DNA of 64,000 nucleotides. It comes from JBDUDK01 sp040002995. Lineage in GTDB: Bacteria; Actinomycetota; Acidimicrobiia; Acidimicrobiales; Ilumatobacteraceae. This document shows positions 40,555 to 49,663 of the stretch, piece after piece. The translations under genes and the position numbers were made by a program. Numbering within the stretch: the first letter of the stretch is position 1; each line of letters starts with the position of its first letter. The DNA lies in NCBI GenBank assembly GCA_040002995.1, contig JBDUDK010000043.1, positions 12,571 to 76,570 on the forward strand. The letters are read 5' to 3'. Below the pieces are notes generated by a model. It made no database searches and had not been told where the DNA came from. It was given only the letters and a program-made list of their open reading frames with translations.

Positions 40555-42483
40555 ATGGCCCTCGCGAAGCCGATAGAGCCAATTGTCGAGGACGACGGAT
40601 TCATCCGTGCGGCGTTGGCCGACGCCGATGTCCCTGCACTGCTACCGGCGCTCGTCTACATCACCGGAGACTTCTCGTTGCTCCGTGACGAACTTCGGAT
40701 CGATCCCACGCTGATTCTGCAGGACCAGGCGGGGCTGACACCCGAGCAACTCGCCACCGCCCGTCAGCTCGCGCTCGAGACGCTCATTCGGTTCCGCGAT
40801 AACGGGAGCCGGCCGGGTCCCCCGATCGAGGGTGAGGCACTCGCTCGCATCGTGCAGTTCATGGGCGCCGGGCTCCCGGTCGAGGAATACATGGACATGG
40901 CGCACGAGGAGCTGGCGCTCACGCCAGACGACGAGCGCTCGGCGCATTGGCGCAAGCGAGACGTGGCTCCCGACCGCGACATCCTCGTTGCTGTCATCGG
41001 CGCGGGGATGTCGGGGATCGTGGCCGCCTACCGTCTCGAGCAGGCCGGCGTGCCCTACGTGGTGATCGACAAGAACGAAGACGTCGGCGGCACCTGGTTC
41101 GAGAACACTTATCCGGGCTGCCGGGTCGACATCCCCAACCACTACTACAGCTACTCGTTCGCCCAGCGCGACGACTGGCCGTCCTTTTACTCGCCCCAAC
41201 GGGAACTTCACCGCTACTTCCGCGAGTGCGTCGACGAGTTCGGGATTCGCCCGCGCATCCGCTTCAACACCGAAGTCACGTCCGTGGCGTTCGACGAAGA
41301 CGCAGCGACGTGGACGCTCGACCTCCTTCGTAGCGACGGCAAGGAAGAGCGGCTGACGGCGAACGCCGTGATCAGCGCAGTCGGTCAGCTCAACCGTCCT
41401 CAAATGCCTTCCATCGAAGGCCGCGAGAGCTTCGCCGGACCTTCGTTCCACTCCGCCGAGTGGGACCACTCAGTCGATCTCGACGGAAAGCGCGTTGCCG
41501 TCGTGGGTACCGGGTGCAGCGCGGCCCAGTTCGTGCCGATCATCGCCGACCAAGCGGCGACAGTCGAGGTCTTCCAACGGACCCCGAACTGGATGTTCCC
41601 GGTTCCGCACTATCACTTCGAAGTGCCAGCCGGCTTTCAGTGGTTGCTCTCCCACGTTCCGGCCTACCGGCAGTGGTACCGGTTCTGGCTGTTCTGGCGC
41701 TCGGCGGAAACACTGCGGCCGATGGCGGAGGTCGACCCCGCGTGGCCGCACCAGGAGCGGTCGGTCAGCGAGTTGAACGACTCGCTGCGCGCGGTGCTGC
41801 AAGAGGCGATGGAGGCGCAGTATCCAGAGGATTCTGATCTCCTGGCCAAGGTGCTCCCCGAGTATCCGCCCGCCGCGAAGCGCATCATCGTCGACAACGG
41901 CGTGTGGGCCGAGGCCCTCCAGCGCGACCACGTGCACCTCGTCACCGACGACATCGAGCGCATCACACCCGAGGGCATCGTGACGGTCGGCGGCCAACTG
42001 CACGAAGCCGATGTGGTCATCTACGCAACGGGCTTTCAGCCGTCGCGCTTCTTGACTCCGATGAAGGTCGTCGGGCGCGGTGGTGTGAATCTCCACGATC
42101 AGTGGGATGGCGATGCCCGCGCTTACCTGGGTATCACAGTGCCTGGCTTCCCGAACTTCTTCGTGCTGTACGGCCCGAACACCAACATCGTGGTCAACGG
42201 CAGCATCATCTGGTTCTCGGAGTGCGAGGTGCGCTACGTCATGGACTGCATCAAAACGGTGCTCGCGGGCGGGCACAAAGCCCTCGATTGCCGGCGAGAT
42301 GTGCATGATCGCTACAACGTCGAGGTCGACGCGGAGAACCTCCGCATGGCGTGGGGCGTCTCGAACGTCAACAGCTGGTACAAGAACGCGAAGGGCCGCG
42401 TTGCGCAGAACTGGCCGTTCCCGTTGCTCGAGTACTGGAAGCGCACGAAGGCGGTCAACCCGGCCGACTACGAGGTGCTCTAG
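40555..42483 (+). CDS. Baeyer-Villiger monooxygenase with N-terminal extension (4-hydroxyacetophenone monooxygenase-like)
   Basis: 642 residues. A ~140-residue helical N-terminal extension (FIRAALADADVPALLPALVYITGDFSLLR) precedes the FAD domain GAGMSGIVAAYRLEQAG. The fingerprint FAGPSFHSAEWDHS and second Rossmann site GTGCSAAQ are present. Size and extension match 4-hydroxyacetophenone monooxygenase, which turns aryl methyl ketones into phenyl acetates. A GGGAGGCAGC ribosome site precedes ATG 40555. With the HSL esterase and HpaB hydroxylase it suggests an aryl ketone pathway. Confidence 0.93.
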   Translation: MALAKPIEPIVEDDGFIRAALADADVPALLPALVYITGDFSLLRDELRIDPTLILQDQAGLTPEQLATARQLALETLIRFRDNGSRPGPPIEGEALARIVQFMGAGLPVEEYMDMAHEELALTPDDERSAHWRKRDVAPDRDILVAVIGAGMSGIVAAYRLEQAGVPYVVIDKNEDVGGTWFENTYPGCRVDIPNHYYSYSFAQRDDWPSFYSPQRELHRYFRECVDEFGIRPRIRFNTEVTSVAFDEDAATWTLDLLRSDGKEERLTANAVISAVGQLNRPQMPSIEGRESFAGPSFHSAEWDHSVDLDGKRVAVVGTGCSAAQFVPIIADQAATVEVFQRTPNWMFPVPHYHFEVPAGFQWLLSHVPAYRQWYRFWLFWRSAETLRPMAEVDPAWPHQERSVSELNDSLRAVLQEAMEAQYPEDSDLLAKVLPEYPPAAKRIIVDNGVWAEALQRDHVHLVTDDIERITPEGIVTVGGQLHEADVVIYATGFQPSRFLTPMKVVGRGGVNLHDQWDGDARAYLGITVPGFPNFFVLYGPNTNIVVNGSIIWFSECEVRYVMDCIKTVLAGGHKALDCRRDVHDRYNVEVDAENLRMAWGVSNVNSWYKNAKGRVAQNWPFPLLEYWKRTKAVNPADYEVL

Positions 42484-42577
42484 ACCGCGTCACGCGCTAG
42501 CCGCTCCGCAGTGTTGCTCCGGTGGGTGAGGCTCGCGCGGGTCCGTGGTTTGGTGGGTGGATTGTGAGGTTGAGTTG

Positions 42578-43087
42578 CTAGCCGCGACCGCGACCTTGCC
42601 CTGCGCCGACCTCATTGAGAAACCGCGCCACGTCAAGGTCGATCGCGTGCTCATCGACGAGGCGTTCGAGGCGGCTGTGGTACGCGCGCCGGGCGATCTC
42701 GAGACAGCGGCGCCGCCCCGCATTGGCCACTGTGATGAGTAGTTCGTTGGCACGGAACGGCTTCACGATGTAGCCGTAGACGCCGGTTTCGAGCGCTTCC
42801 TTGGCGATGCTCGGGTCATCGACGGCAGTGACCATGACGACTGCGAGGTCAGGGTGGTCCGTGAGCATGCTTTCGGCCAGCTCGAGGCCGGTTTCGCCGG
42901 GCATCATCACGTCGACGATCGCGAGAGCGAAGTTGCTCTCTGCCAGTCGAGCCCGAGCCTCCGTTGCATCGCTTGCGGCGGTGCATTGGTAGCCCTCGCG
43001 CTGAAGCAGGCGAAGCACAGTGCTGGAAACGATGACATCGTCGTCGACGATCAGCGTCGCGGTGGTGTCGCCGAAGAGGGGGGCCAT
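42578..43087 (-). CDS. Stand-alone response regulator receiver protein
   Basis: 169 residues from ATG 43087 (GTG 43126 also possible). The receiver domain has the acidic pair in LIVDDDVIV, the phosphorylation Asp in AIVDVMMPGETG, the Thr in MVTAVDD and the Lys in YIVKPF. The remaining ~45 residues are helical with no DNA-binding or enzymatic domain. No histidine kinase is adjacent. It is convergent with the preceding monooxygenase. Confidence 0.88.
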   Translation of the reverse strand: MAPLFGDTTATLIVDDDVIVSSTVLRLLQREGYQCTAASDATEARARLAESNFALAIVDVMMPGETGLELAESMLTDHPDLAVVMVTAVDDPSIAKEALETGVYGYIVKPFRANELLITVANAGRRRCLEIARRAYHSRLERLVDEHAIDLDVARFLNEVGAGQGRGRG

Positions 43088-43163
43088 CTCGCCGGGCCGG
43101 AAGCGCAGCTCTTCGCGGGGACGCACGGGCAAAGGGTATCCCGCGCGAAGAGCGCTGACACCG

Positions 43164-45398
43164 TCACGCTCTGTCGGTGCTGAGAAATGCCCACATGGGA
43201 CGGACTTTCGTGCCGAGAACGATGAGGGCGGCGCTGCCCCAGCCGAGCAAAAGCCACGTCCACGTGGCGGCCCGCGGCTCGTAGCGAAACGTGATGATGT
43301 GGTCGCCCGCTGAGACATTTACGCCTACAAATGCCGGGCCGACGTACTGGGTAGGCGCGCGGCGTCCGTCTATGAACGCCTGCCACCCAGGAATGAACGT
43401 CGATTTGAGTACGACGGCGGCCGGGCGCTCGAGATGGACACTCGTGGTGAACACCCCAAGCTCGGGCTGGGCCTGCGTGCTCTGCACCGTGCCGGGCACG
43501 CTCGCCGGAACCGCCGCGCCCGCCTTCAACGTCGCCGCTGGACGCGGACCGCCGTCGACGGCGAGGACGGGCAGACGGTGGGCGGGCGGGTTGCTCACGA
43601 GAGACGCCATCGCTGATCCCAGCTTCTTCATGGTCGTTGTCGTCGGACCATCGGTGTCGAAGACGCCCACGTAGCCGGATCCCACCACACGAAACAAGCG
43701 ATGCCGGCCGCGTGCGGCCACGAGTTGTACAGCCCTCGGGTCGACAGGGATCGTGAAGTCGTCGCGAAGCAACAGGTAGCGCACCCCCAGCAAGTCGTAC
43801 GAAGCGAGGTTGTGCTCATTAAAGAACGGCTCGACGGCCGCGGTCGCGGACACGGTTCGGTACAGGAAGCCCACAGCGTCAGCGCCGTCGTTCAACGCGG
43901 TGATATACGCCGGCGCGAATCCGATCTTGTAGTTGGCGCCCCAGTTCGCGCTGCTTCCCGCGTAGACGCGGCCACCGCCCTCGGCGGTCGCAATCTGCAG
44001 GAGCGCGCCAACATCGTTCCCGTAGCTCGCGTCGGCCTTGCGTTGGATGTTTATCCAGTCGCGTCCGGTACTCGAATAGCCATCTCGTTCTTGAACGGCC
44101 GGGATCAATGCGATCGCGGCCACAAAAGCGAGCGCACCGCTGGGGCGCCAGGCAGGCGCGCGCGGCCATGCTCTGAGGGCGGCGCGGTGGAGAGCGTTGA
44201 GAAGCTCCGCGGCGGCCACCGCCGCCAGCAACAAGCCGAACAAATGCACGCCGGCGATAAAGCGGTGAAAAAGCAGCACGCCGTGACCCGGAATGCCGTT
44301 GTAGATCGCCCCGAACGTCGCCGGCCCGAAGTACAGCAGCACCGACGTAAGCCAACCGGTCGCCAGAGCTCGGAGTCTCATGTCGTGTCGCCAACGGACG
44401 ACGGAGAGACCGAGTCCTGCCGCGACCAGGACGGTGATCACCGGGAGCCGTCCGGCGTCGTACACCCGTCCGTGTAGGAGGTTGCTGAGGATCGTGCGGG
44501 CGCCGAGCGACCTGAAGAAGGCAGTCGTGTTGCCCGCGGGCGCGTAGTTCGCCCAGTTCCGATCCAAGAACGCAGGAATGATCGAGAAGGCAAAGAGACA
44601 ACCGCTCACCGCGAAGAGCAACAACGCTCGAACGGCGCGGCGAACGACATCCGCGACCACGATCAGAGTCCAGATCGCGATGACGATCAATGCGAGATAG
44701 GCGGTGGTGTAGTGCAGCGCCAACACGGCCCCGAGTGGCAACGCCGCGACGAGCAGGCCGCGCCCCGCGCGGAGCCATCGCAGCGCAAGCGGCAGCGCGA
44801 TAGGCATCAGGACCATCGCCCACAGCTGGGCCCACAGGCCGTTCCCGCGCCAGAGGTAGCTGCCCCACTCAAAGCCGTACAGCGTGTTTGACGCGATCAG
44901 CGGCGCGAGCAGACTCCCTGCGGCGGCAGTGCCGCACGAGAAGCCGAACAGCCGGAGCCCGCCGTAGACGGCAAACGGCCAGACGGCGAGCAACAGGTAG
45001 AGAGACCACAGGACCACTGTGCGCGGGTCGGCTCGATCGCCGGCGACCGCCCCCATGACGATGTGAGGCAACGACTGGTAGTGGTGTGTTGATGCGAAGC
45101 CCATCGAGAGGTGCGGATCCCAACCGTCGAAGGGAGTGCGATGGTCGGTGATGCGCTGCGCGGCGAAGCGAACCAGATCGACGTGGAACGCCGTGTCGTT
45201 GACCGGCTGCACCGGCATCGTTTCGGCGCGCAACTCGACAAGGGTGAAGATCGACGCGGCCAGCGGCGCCAGCAGTGAAATCCAAAGACGTGACCGACTG
45301 CGGCTAGGCCGAGCGGCGGTGGCCGGCCCGGCTGCTGTGCTCGTCGCGGCAGCGATCGCGGCACTGTAACCAGGGCCCGCGCTTAGGGTGTTGGGCAT
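43164..45398 (-). CDS. Large multi-pass membrane protein with YfhO-like C-terminal domain
   Basis: 744 residues. After an N-terminal helix come about ten transmembrane helices of glycosyltransferase-C type (HSLRTPFDGWDPHLSMG is an equivalent of the catalytic-loop region: DHRTPFDGWDPHLSMGF), then a periplasmic domain and a last helix near WTWLLLGWGSAALIVLG. The YfhO/PTPS-related motif PGWQAFIDGRRAP...GDHIITFRYEP is typical of proteins that glycosylate envelope polymers. Starts at ATG 45398, so its start region overlaps the divergent gene. No donor or acceptor can be named. Confidence 0.78.
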   Translation of the reverse strand: MPNTLSAGPGYSAAIAAATSTAAGPATAARPSRSRSRLWISLLAPLAASIFTLVELRAETMPVQPVNDTAFHVDLVRFAAQRITDHRTPFDGWDPHLSMGFASTHHYQSLPHIVMGAVAGDRADPRTVVLWSLYLLLAVWPFAVYGGLRLFGFSCGTAAAGSLLAPLIASNTLYGFEWGSYLWRGNGLWAQLWAMVLMPIALPLALRWLRAGRGLLVAALPLGAVLALHYTTAYLALIVIAIWTLIVVADVVRRAVRALLLFAVSGCLFAFSIIPAFLDRNWANYAPAGNTTAFFRSLGARTILSNLLHGRVYDAGRLPVITVLVAAGLGLSVVRWRHDMRLRALATGWLTSVLLYFGPATFGAIYNGIPGHGVLLFHRFIAGVHLFGLLLAAVAAAELLNALHRAALRAWPRAPAWRPSGALAFVAAIALIPAVQERDGYSSTGRDWINIQRKADASYGNDVGALLQIATAEGGGRVYAGSSANWGANYKIGFAPAYITALNDGADAVGFLYRTVSATAAVEPFFNEHNLASYDLLGVRYLLLRDDFTIPVDPRAVQLVAARGRHRLFRVVGSGYVGVFDTDGPTTTTMKKLGSAMASLVSNPPAHRLPVLAVDGGPRPAATLKAGAAVPASVPGTVQSTQAQPELGVFTTSVHLERPAAVVLKSTFIPGWQAFIDGRRAPTQYVGPAFVGVNVSAGDHIITFRYEPRAATWTWLLLGWGSAALIVLGTKVRPMWAFLSTDRA

Positions 45399-46860
45399 CG
45401 AGGCTGGCTCAGATCGCTTCCCGATACGTGCCGTCGTCGCCGCTTTCGTCGTTTCAGTAGCGCTCCGAGCTCGGTTCATCAATACGCCGTTGTCATCGGA
45501 CGAGGGCGGCTACATGGCCGTTGCTCGGGCCTGGGCCGCTGGAAAGCACCTCTACGGTGATGCCTGGGTGGATCGCCCCCAGGGGTTGGTGCTGCTGTTC
45601 CGGATCTGGGACGGCCTGACCGGCGGCTCAACGACAGCGATCCGGGTGATGGCCATCGTGTTCGGCTGCATCGTCGTCGCGGGCGTGGCCTACGCGGTCT
45701 TCTCCATCGCCGGTCCGCGGGCGGCCGCAGTGGCGGGCCTTCTGGTCGCCGTCGCGTCGGCCAACGCCCGGATCGAGGGCTTCATCGCCAACGGTGAGTT
45801 GTTGGCCGGTGGTCTGGCGGCCGTGGGTGTCGCCGCCGCGTGCGCGTACCTGTTCAGGGGCAGGGGTCTGGCGTGGCTGTTCGCCGCGGGGGTGCTCGGT
45901 GGGTGCGCGATCTCGCTGAAGCAGTCGGGATTCGACGGCTTCTTGGCGGTGATGGTCTGCATCGTCGTGGGCGGTGTCGCTCGGGAGCGACCCTGGCGGC
46001 AGGTCGTGCGCGAGTGCGTTGTGTGTGCGGCCGGGCTGGCCTCGGTGCTCGCAGCGCTGCTGATCCATGCCGTGTTCCTCGGCTTCAGTCGGTGGTGGTA
46101 TGCGGTCGCCGGCTATCGCCTGGGCGGGATCAACGCCTCGTCGCGCGCCGATTGGCATCGCTTTCGAGTCACGTCGGTCATCGCGGCCCCGACGATCGTG
46201 CCGCTGTTGGTCGTGGCCGCCGCCGGCTTCGTCGTGTGGGTCGCCCGCAGCCGGCGCATCACACGTTCGACTGTGCTCGTCCCGGCGTGGGTCTGCTTTG
46301 CCAGCCTCGCTTTCTTGACTGGCGGGCTCTTTCATCGCCACTACTGGGTGACGTTGACCATGCCGCTCGCCGCCGCGGCCGCGGTGGCGATGCAAAAGAT
46401 CCCAGGGCGTCTATTGATCGCAGGCGCTCTTGTCGCGGCCATCCCGTCGTTGATCAGCACGGCCCAGGTGATCGTGCTCGATCGAAGTGAAGTGACGGTG
46501 GTGGCGAACGGCGATCCGCGGTCACCGACCAACGAACACGTGGCCGATTGGTACCGCCGACATCGAAACCCCGGGTCGACCTTGTACGTGATGTGTGCCA
46601 GTGCTGCCGTCTACGCCATCGCCGATGCCACACCGCCGTATCGGTACCTCTGGTACGACGGCGTGCTCCACGGTAAGGGAGCGCAAGACGAACTCGTCGG
46701 GCTCTTCGCGGGTGACAACGCTCCGACATTCGTCGCGATGTATCAGGACGCCCGGGCGTGCAATCCCTCCGGTCGGGTCGATGTGCTTCTGAAGGAGCGT
46801 TACACGAGAGCCGCGGTCGTCGACGGGGTGAGCATCCTCGTGCGCAACCCTTCGGGGTGA
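45388..46860 (+). CDS. Glycosyltransferase family 39-like membrane protein
   Basis: 490 residues, multi-pass. The first periplasmic loop carries the GT-C signature with acidic residues: SSDEGGYMAVARAWAAGKHLYGDAWVDRPQGL, as in polyprenyl-phosphate-dependent mannosyl/arabinosyl transferases. About nine further helices and a C-terminal soluble domain follow (DWYRRHRNPGSTLYV). GTG 45388 is used; its first 11 bases overlap the start of the divergent YfhO-like gene. Both genes probably act in envelope glycan synthesis. Confidence 0.82.
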   Translation: MLGIEAGSDRFPIRAVVAAFVVSVALRARFINTPLSSDEGGYMAVARAWAAGKHLYGDAWVDRPQGLVLLFRIWDGLTGGSTTAIRVMAIVFGCIVVAGVAYAVFSIAGPRAAAVAGLLVAVASANARIEGFIANGELLAGGLAAVGVAAACAYLFRGRGLAWLFAAGVLGGCAISLKQSGFDGFLAVMVCIVVGGVARERPWRQVVRECVVCAAGLASVLAALLIHAVFLGFSRWWYAVAGYRLGGINASSRADWHRFRVTSVIAAPTIVPLLVVAAAGFVVWVARSRRITRSTVLVPAWVCFASLAFLTGGLFHRHYWVTLTMPLAAAAAVAMQKIPGRLLIAGALVAAIPSLISTAQVIVLDRSEVTVVANGDPRSPTNEHVADWYRRHRNPGSTLYVMCASAAVYAIADATPPYRYLWYDGVLHGKGAQDELVGLFAGDNAPTFVAMYQDARACNPSGRVDVLLKERYTRAAVVDGVSILVRNPSG

Positions 46861-46864
46861 GCGC

Positions 46865-47302
46865 CTAGCTCGTGTGAACCACGAGAACGTCGATGGGGGC
46901 GCGGCGGGTCACCGAGCTCGGCACTGATCCGAGGAGGCCGCGCAGGCCCTTGAGACCGCGATCGCCCACCACGATGAGGTCGGCTCCCACCTCCTCTGCG
47001 ACCGCAACGAGGGTCGTCGACGCGTCGCCGCGCTCAACCCGTGCGAGCGCGTTGATGCCCATAGATCGAAGGTGTTCCGCCGTCGCGTTGAGGCGGCCTT
47101 GCCGGTCCTCGACCTCCGACGCCGCCCAGCTCGGCGGCGTCGCCTGACCGACCCCGCTGGCCACGAGCGAGCCCGCGGGCTCGCTGTAGGCACTCACGAC
47201 ATGCACGGTTGCCCCTACCGCCTTTGCCAGTTCCGCCGCCTTGGCGACGGCGTTGTCGGCGGTCGGCGAGCAGTCCGTTCCCACCACGATCGTTCGATAC
47301 AT
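46865..47302 (-). CDS. Universal stress protein (UspA family)
   Basis: 145 residues starting MYRTIVVGTDCSPTADNAV, with the ATP-binding G-x2-G-x9-G-S/T element GDRGLKGLRGLLGSVPSSV near the end. Such proteins help survival under stress. It converges with the glycosyltransferase gene (5 bases) and is divergent from the enoyl-CoA hydratase gene. Confidence 0.93.
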   Translation of the reverse strand: MYRTIVVGTDCSPTADNAVAKAAELAKAVGATVHVVSAYSEPAGSLVASGVGQATPPSWAASEVEDRQGRLNATAEHLRSMGINALARVERGDASTTLVAVAEEVGADLIVVGDRGLKGLRGLLGSVPSSVTRRAPIDVLVVHTS

Positions 47303-47326
47303 CTTCAAAACCCCCAAGTGCCCAGC

Positions 47327-48244
47327 GTGGCCGGAGAGCCCGCGCCCGGAGCTTACGGCGAGGGGACGCTGCGATGCTTTGGGCCCGCCGCTACTGTCCA
47401 GTGCGTTCATCCGCATGCCCCGCCTGACGACGCCGGCGACCTCGCCGTTAGCACGGCCGAGGGCGTCGCGACGCTGTGGTTCAACCGCCCCGACAAGCGC
47501 AACGCCATCACTTACGACATGTGGCGCGGCATTGCCGACTCCTGCCGCCGGCTCGCCACGGACCCGACCGTTCGTCTCTTGGTGGTCCGCGGTGGCGGCG
47601 ATCACTTCTCCGCCGGCGCCGACATCTCGGGACTGGGCGAGCCGGCACCCGCCGACTACCGAGCCGCGAACGAGGCGGCGCACGACGCTATCGCGTCGTT
47701 CCCCAAACCGACCTTGGCGTTCATCACCGGCGCGTGTGTCGGCGGCGGCGCTCAGATCGCGATCGCCTGCGATCTCCGTGTGGCCGACTCGACGAGCCGC
47801 TTCGGCATCACTCCAGCCCGACTCGGCATTGTCTATCCGGCGTTCGCGGTCGAGCGCACGGTCCGCCTGATCGGCCCGTCGTCTACCAAGCATCTCCTGT
47901 ACTCCGCCGAGATCATCGACGCCGCACGCGCTTTGCGTATCGGGCTCATCGACGAATTGCACGAACCGGGCGCGGCCATTCAACGTCTTTCTGAGCTCGC
48001 GTCTCTGCTCGCTGACCAGCGGTCGCTTGTGACGCAGATGTCGAGCAAAGAGATGGTTGACGCTGTCGCCGGCACCGGACCGGCGAGTATCGAGATCGAA
48101 CGCCGCTGGACAGAAAAGGCCGGCGCCGCTGCCGACCGGGCCGAGGGCGTCGCCGCCTTCCTCGAACGCCGTACGCCCCGCTTCACATGGACGAACGCGA
48201 GCGACGACACGATCACAACCCATCCGTCACGAGAGGACCGCTGA
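47327..48244 (+). CDS. Enoyl-CoA hydratase/isomerase family protein
   Basis: The crotonase core is clear from about 47445: GVATLWFNRPDKRNAITYDMW, oxyanion-hole segments DHFSAGADISGL and ITGACVGGGAQIAIACDLRVAD, and ITPARLGIVYPAFA. One crotonase catalytic Glu is replaced in this segment, so hydratase activity is not certain. The start is doubtful: the nearest in-frame start is GTG 47327, giving an unusually long N-terminus (305 residues total); ATG 47415 lies in another frame. Overlaps the next start (TGATG). Confidence 0.85.
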   Translation: MAGEPAPGAYGEGTLRCFGPAATVQCVHPHAPPDDAGDLAVSTAEGVATLWFNRPDKRNAITYDMWRGIADSCRRLATDPTVRLLVVRGGGDHFSAGADISGLGEPAPADYRAANEAAHDAIASFPKPTLAFITGACVGGGAQIAIACDLRVADSTSRFGITPARLGIVYPAFAVERTVRLIGPSSTKHLLYSAEIIDAARALRIGLIDELHEPGAAIQRLSELASLLADQRSLVTQMSSKEMVDAVAGTGPASIEIERRWTEKAGAAADRAEGVAAFLERRTPRFTWTNASDDTITTHPSREDR

Positions 48245-48651
48245 TGCATCTGCCGCCGAAACCGCCGTCCGCCAAGGGCCCCGCCGAGTGGTTCACCGGC
48301 GACGTGTGGATCGACGCCATCGTCCGCGGCGAGGAGCCATCGCGCGTTCGCGTGAACGCGGTCCGGTTCAGCCCCGGCGCCCGCACCGCCTGGCACTCGC
48401 ACGCAGTCGGCCAGACCCTCTACGTCACCGACGGCGCCGGCGTAGTGCAGTCCCGAGGCGGCGACATCGTCGGCATCCGGCCGGGCGATGTGGTTAACGC
48501 GCAGGCCGACGAGTGGCACTGGCACGGTGCGACGCACGACCACTTCATGACGCACCTGTCGATCACCGAAGGAGTCGCCCCCGACAGCGACGAGGGCGAG
48601 ACCGACTGGGGCGAGCACGTCACCGACACCGAGTACCGCGGCGAGGCCTAG
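48244..48651 (+). CDS. Cupin protein of the (R)-mandelonitrile lyase / COG1917 type
   Basis: 135 residues. Metal ligands of the cupin are TAWHSHAVGQTLYVTDGAG and DEWHWHGATHDHFMTH, the arrangement seen in small Mn-dependent cupins such as (R)-selective hydroxynitrile lyases and carboxymuconolactone decarboxylase-linked cupins. Natural substrate unknown. It overlaps the crotonase gene by one base and lies two bases before the AraC gene. Confidence 0.87.
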   Translation: MHLPPKPPSAKGPAEWFTGDVWIDAIVRGEEPSRVRVNAVRFSPGARTAWHSHAVGQTLYVTDGAGVVQSRGGDIVGIRPGDVVNAQADEWHWHGATHDHFMTHLSITEGVAPDSDEGETDWGEHVTDTEYRGEA

Positions 48652-48653
48652 AG

Positions 48654-49094
48654 GTGGCGGCCCCGCCACCCGAGCGTCATCTACTACGGGCCCGTGACCT
48701 CGCCGACGCGCGCTACACCGAGGCCGTCACCGTCGCCGACATGGCCCGTGCCGCCGGCCTTTCCGCCGCGCATTTCAGCCGAGAGTTCGCGCGGACGTTC
48801 GGCGAGACGCCGCACCGCTACCTGCTGACGCGCCGGCTGGAACGGGCGGCGCTGCTGCTTCGCACCACCGACCGGCGCGTGGCCGATGTGTGTTTCCTTG
48901 TTGGTCTCGGCAGCGTCGGGTCATTCACCACGAGCTTTCGCCGCATGTTCGGAATGACGCCGATGGAGTACCGCCAGCGCTTTCCGCCGGCGTCGAGTAG
49001 GGCGGTCGTCCCGTCGTGCATCGTGCGGTTCTACGGACGGCCCCAGAACCGCACGTTTCGAGAAGACCCCGCGACCTCCCGACCCTTACCGTGA
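48654..49094 (+). CDS. AraC family DNA-binding protein (HTH only)
   Basis: 146 residues from GTG 48654. It consists mainly of the double helix-turn-helix: AVTVADMARAAGLSAAHFSREFARTFGETPHRYLLTRRLERAALLLRTTDRRVADVCFLVGLGSVGSFTTSFRRMFGMTP. The usual N-terminal sensor domain is missing, but the preceding gene encodes a cupin, the fold of many AraC sensors, two bases away. A 30-residue basic tail follows. Confidence 0.88.
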   Translation: MAAPPPERHLLRARDLADARYTEAVTVADMARAAGLSAAHFSREFARTFGETPHRYLLTRRLERAALLLRTTDRRVADVCFLVGLGSVGSFTTSFRRMFGMTPMEYRQRFPPASSRAVVPSCIVRFYGRPQNRTFREDPATSRPLP

Positions 49095-49141
49095 TCCACG
49101 TGGTCGCCGCCCCGGCGACTGGAACGGAAGGTAAGCCATCA

Positions 49142-49564
49142 ATGATGAGAATCTCGACGGCGCAGGTGTGGGTCCACGACCAGCAAGCCGCCCTGCGCTT
49201 CTACACGGACAAGCTCGGCATGGAGATCCACGAGGACGTCACGCTCGCCGAAATGGGCGATTTTCGGTGGCTGACCGTCGGCCCGAAGGGACAGTCCGAC
49301 GTGTCGATCGTGCTGATGGCGGTGCCCGGTCCGCCGTTCATCGACGCCCAAACGCAGCAGGACATCAACTCGCTGATGAGCAAGGGATTCGCGGGCACAG
49401 TCTTCCTCGAGACCGACGACTGCGAGGAGTCGTACAAGGAGCTAAGCGGACGCGGGGTCGAGTTCACGGAGGCGCCCGAGCGGCGTCCTTACGGCATCGA
49501 CGCCGGCTTTCGCGACCCGTCCGGCAACAGCCTGCGCCTGACGCAGCGACTCCCGACGCCCTGA
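49142..49564 (+). CDS. VOC family protein (glyoxalase/bleomycin resistance fold)
   Basis: 140 residues with two beta-alpha-beta-beta-beta modules: TAQVWVHDQQAALRFYTDKLGMEIHEDV and GTVFLETDDCEESYKELSGRGVEFTEAPERRPYGIDAGFRDPSGNSLRL. The FRDPSGN segment with Glu/His-type ligands is the usual end of these metal-dependent proteins. The specific activity is unknown. Start ATG 49142 or 49145, preceded by GGAAGG. Confidence 0.9.
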   Translation: MMRISTAQVWVHDQQAALRFYTDKLGMEIHEDVTLAEMGDFRWLTVGPKGQSDVSIVLMAVPGPPFIDAQTQQDINSLMSKGFAGTVFLETDDCEESYKELSGRGVEFTEAPERRPYGIDAGFRDPSGNSLRLTQRLPTP

Positions 49565-49573
49565 GCACGACCG

Positions 49574-49647
49574 TGGAGCGGGTGACGAGAATCGAACTCG
49601 CGTTCTCAGCTTGGGAAGCTGATGTTCTGCCTCTGAACTACACCCGC
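49574..49647 (-). tRNA. tRNA-Gly (anticodon CCC)
   Basis: The minus strand folds into a cloverleaf: acceptor GCGGGTG/CACCCGC, D arm GTTCAGAGGCAGAAC, anticodon stem TCAGC/GCTGA with loop TTCCCAA, T arm with GTTCGATTC. The encoded CCA occupies 49574-49576. 71 bases plus CCA. Confidence 0.95.
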
Positions 49648-49663
49648 GGACAGCGCATTCACG

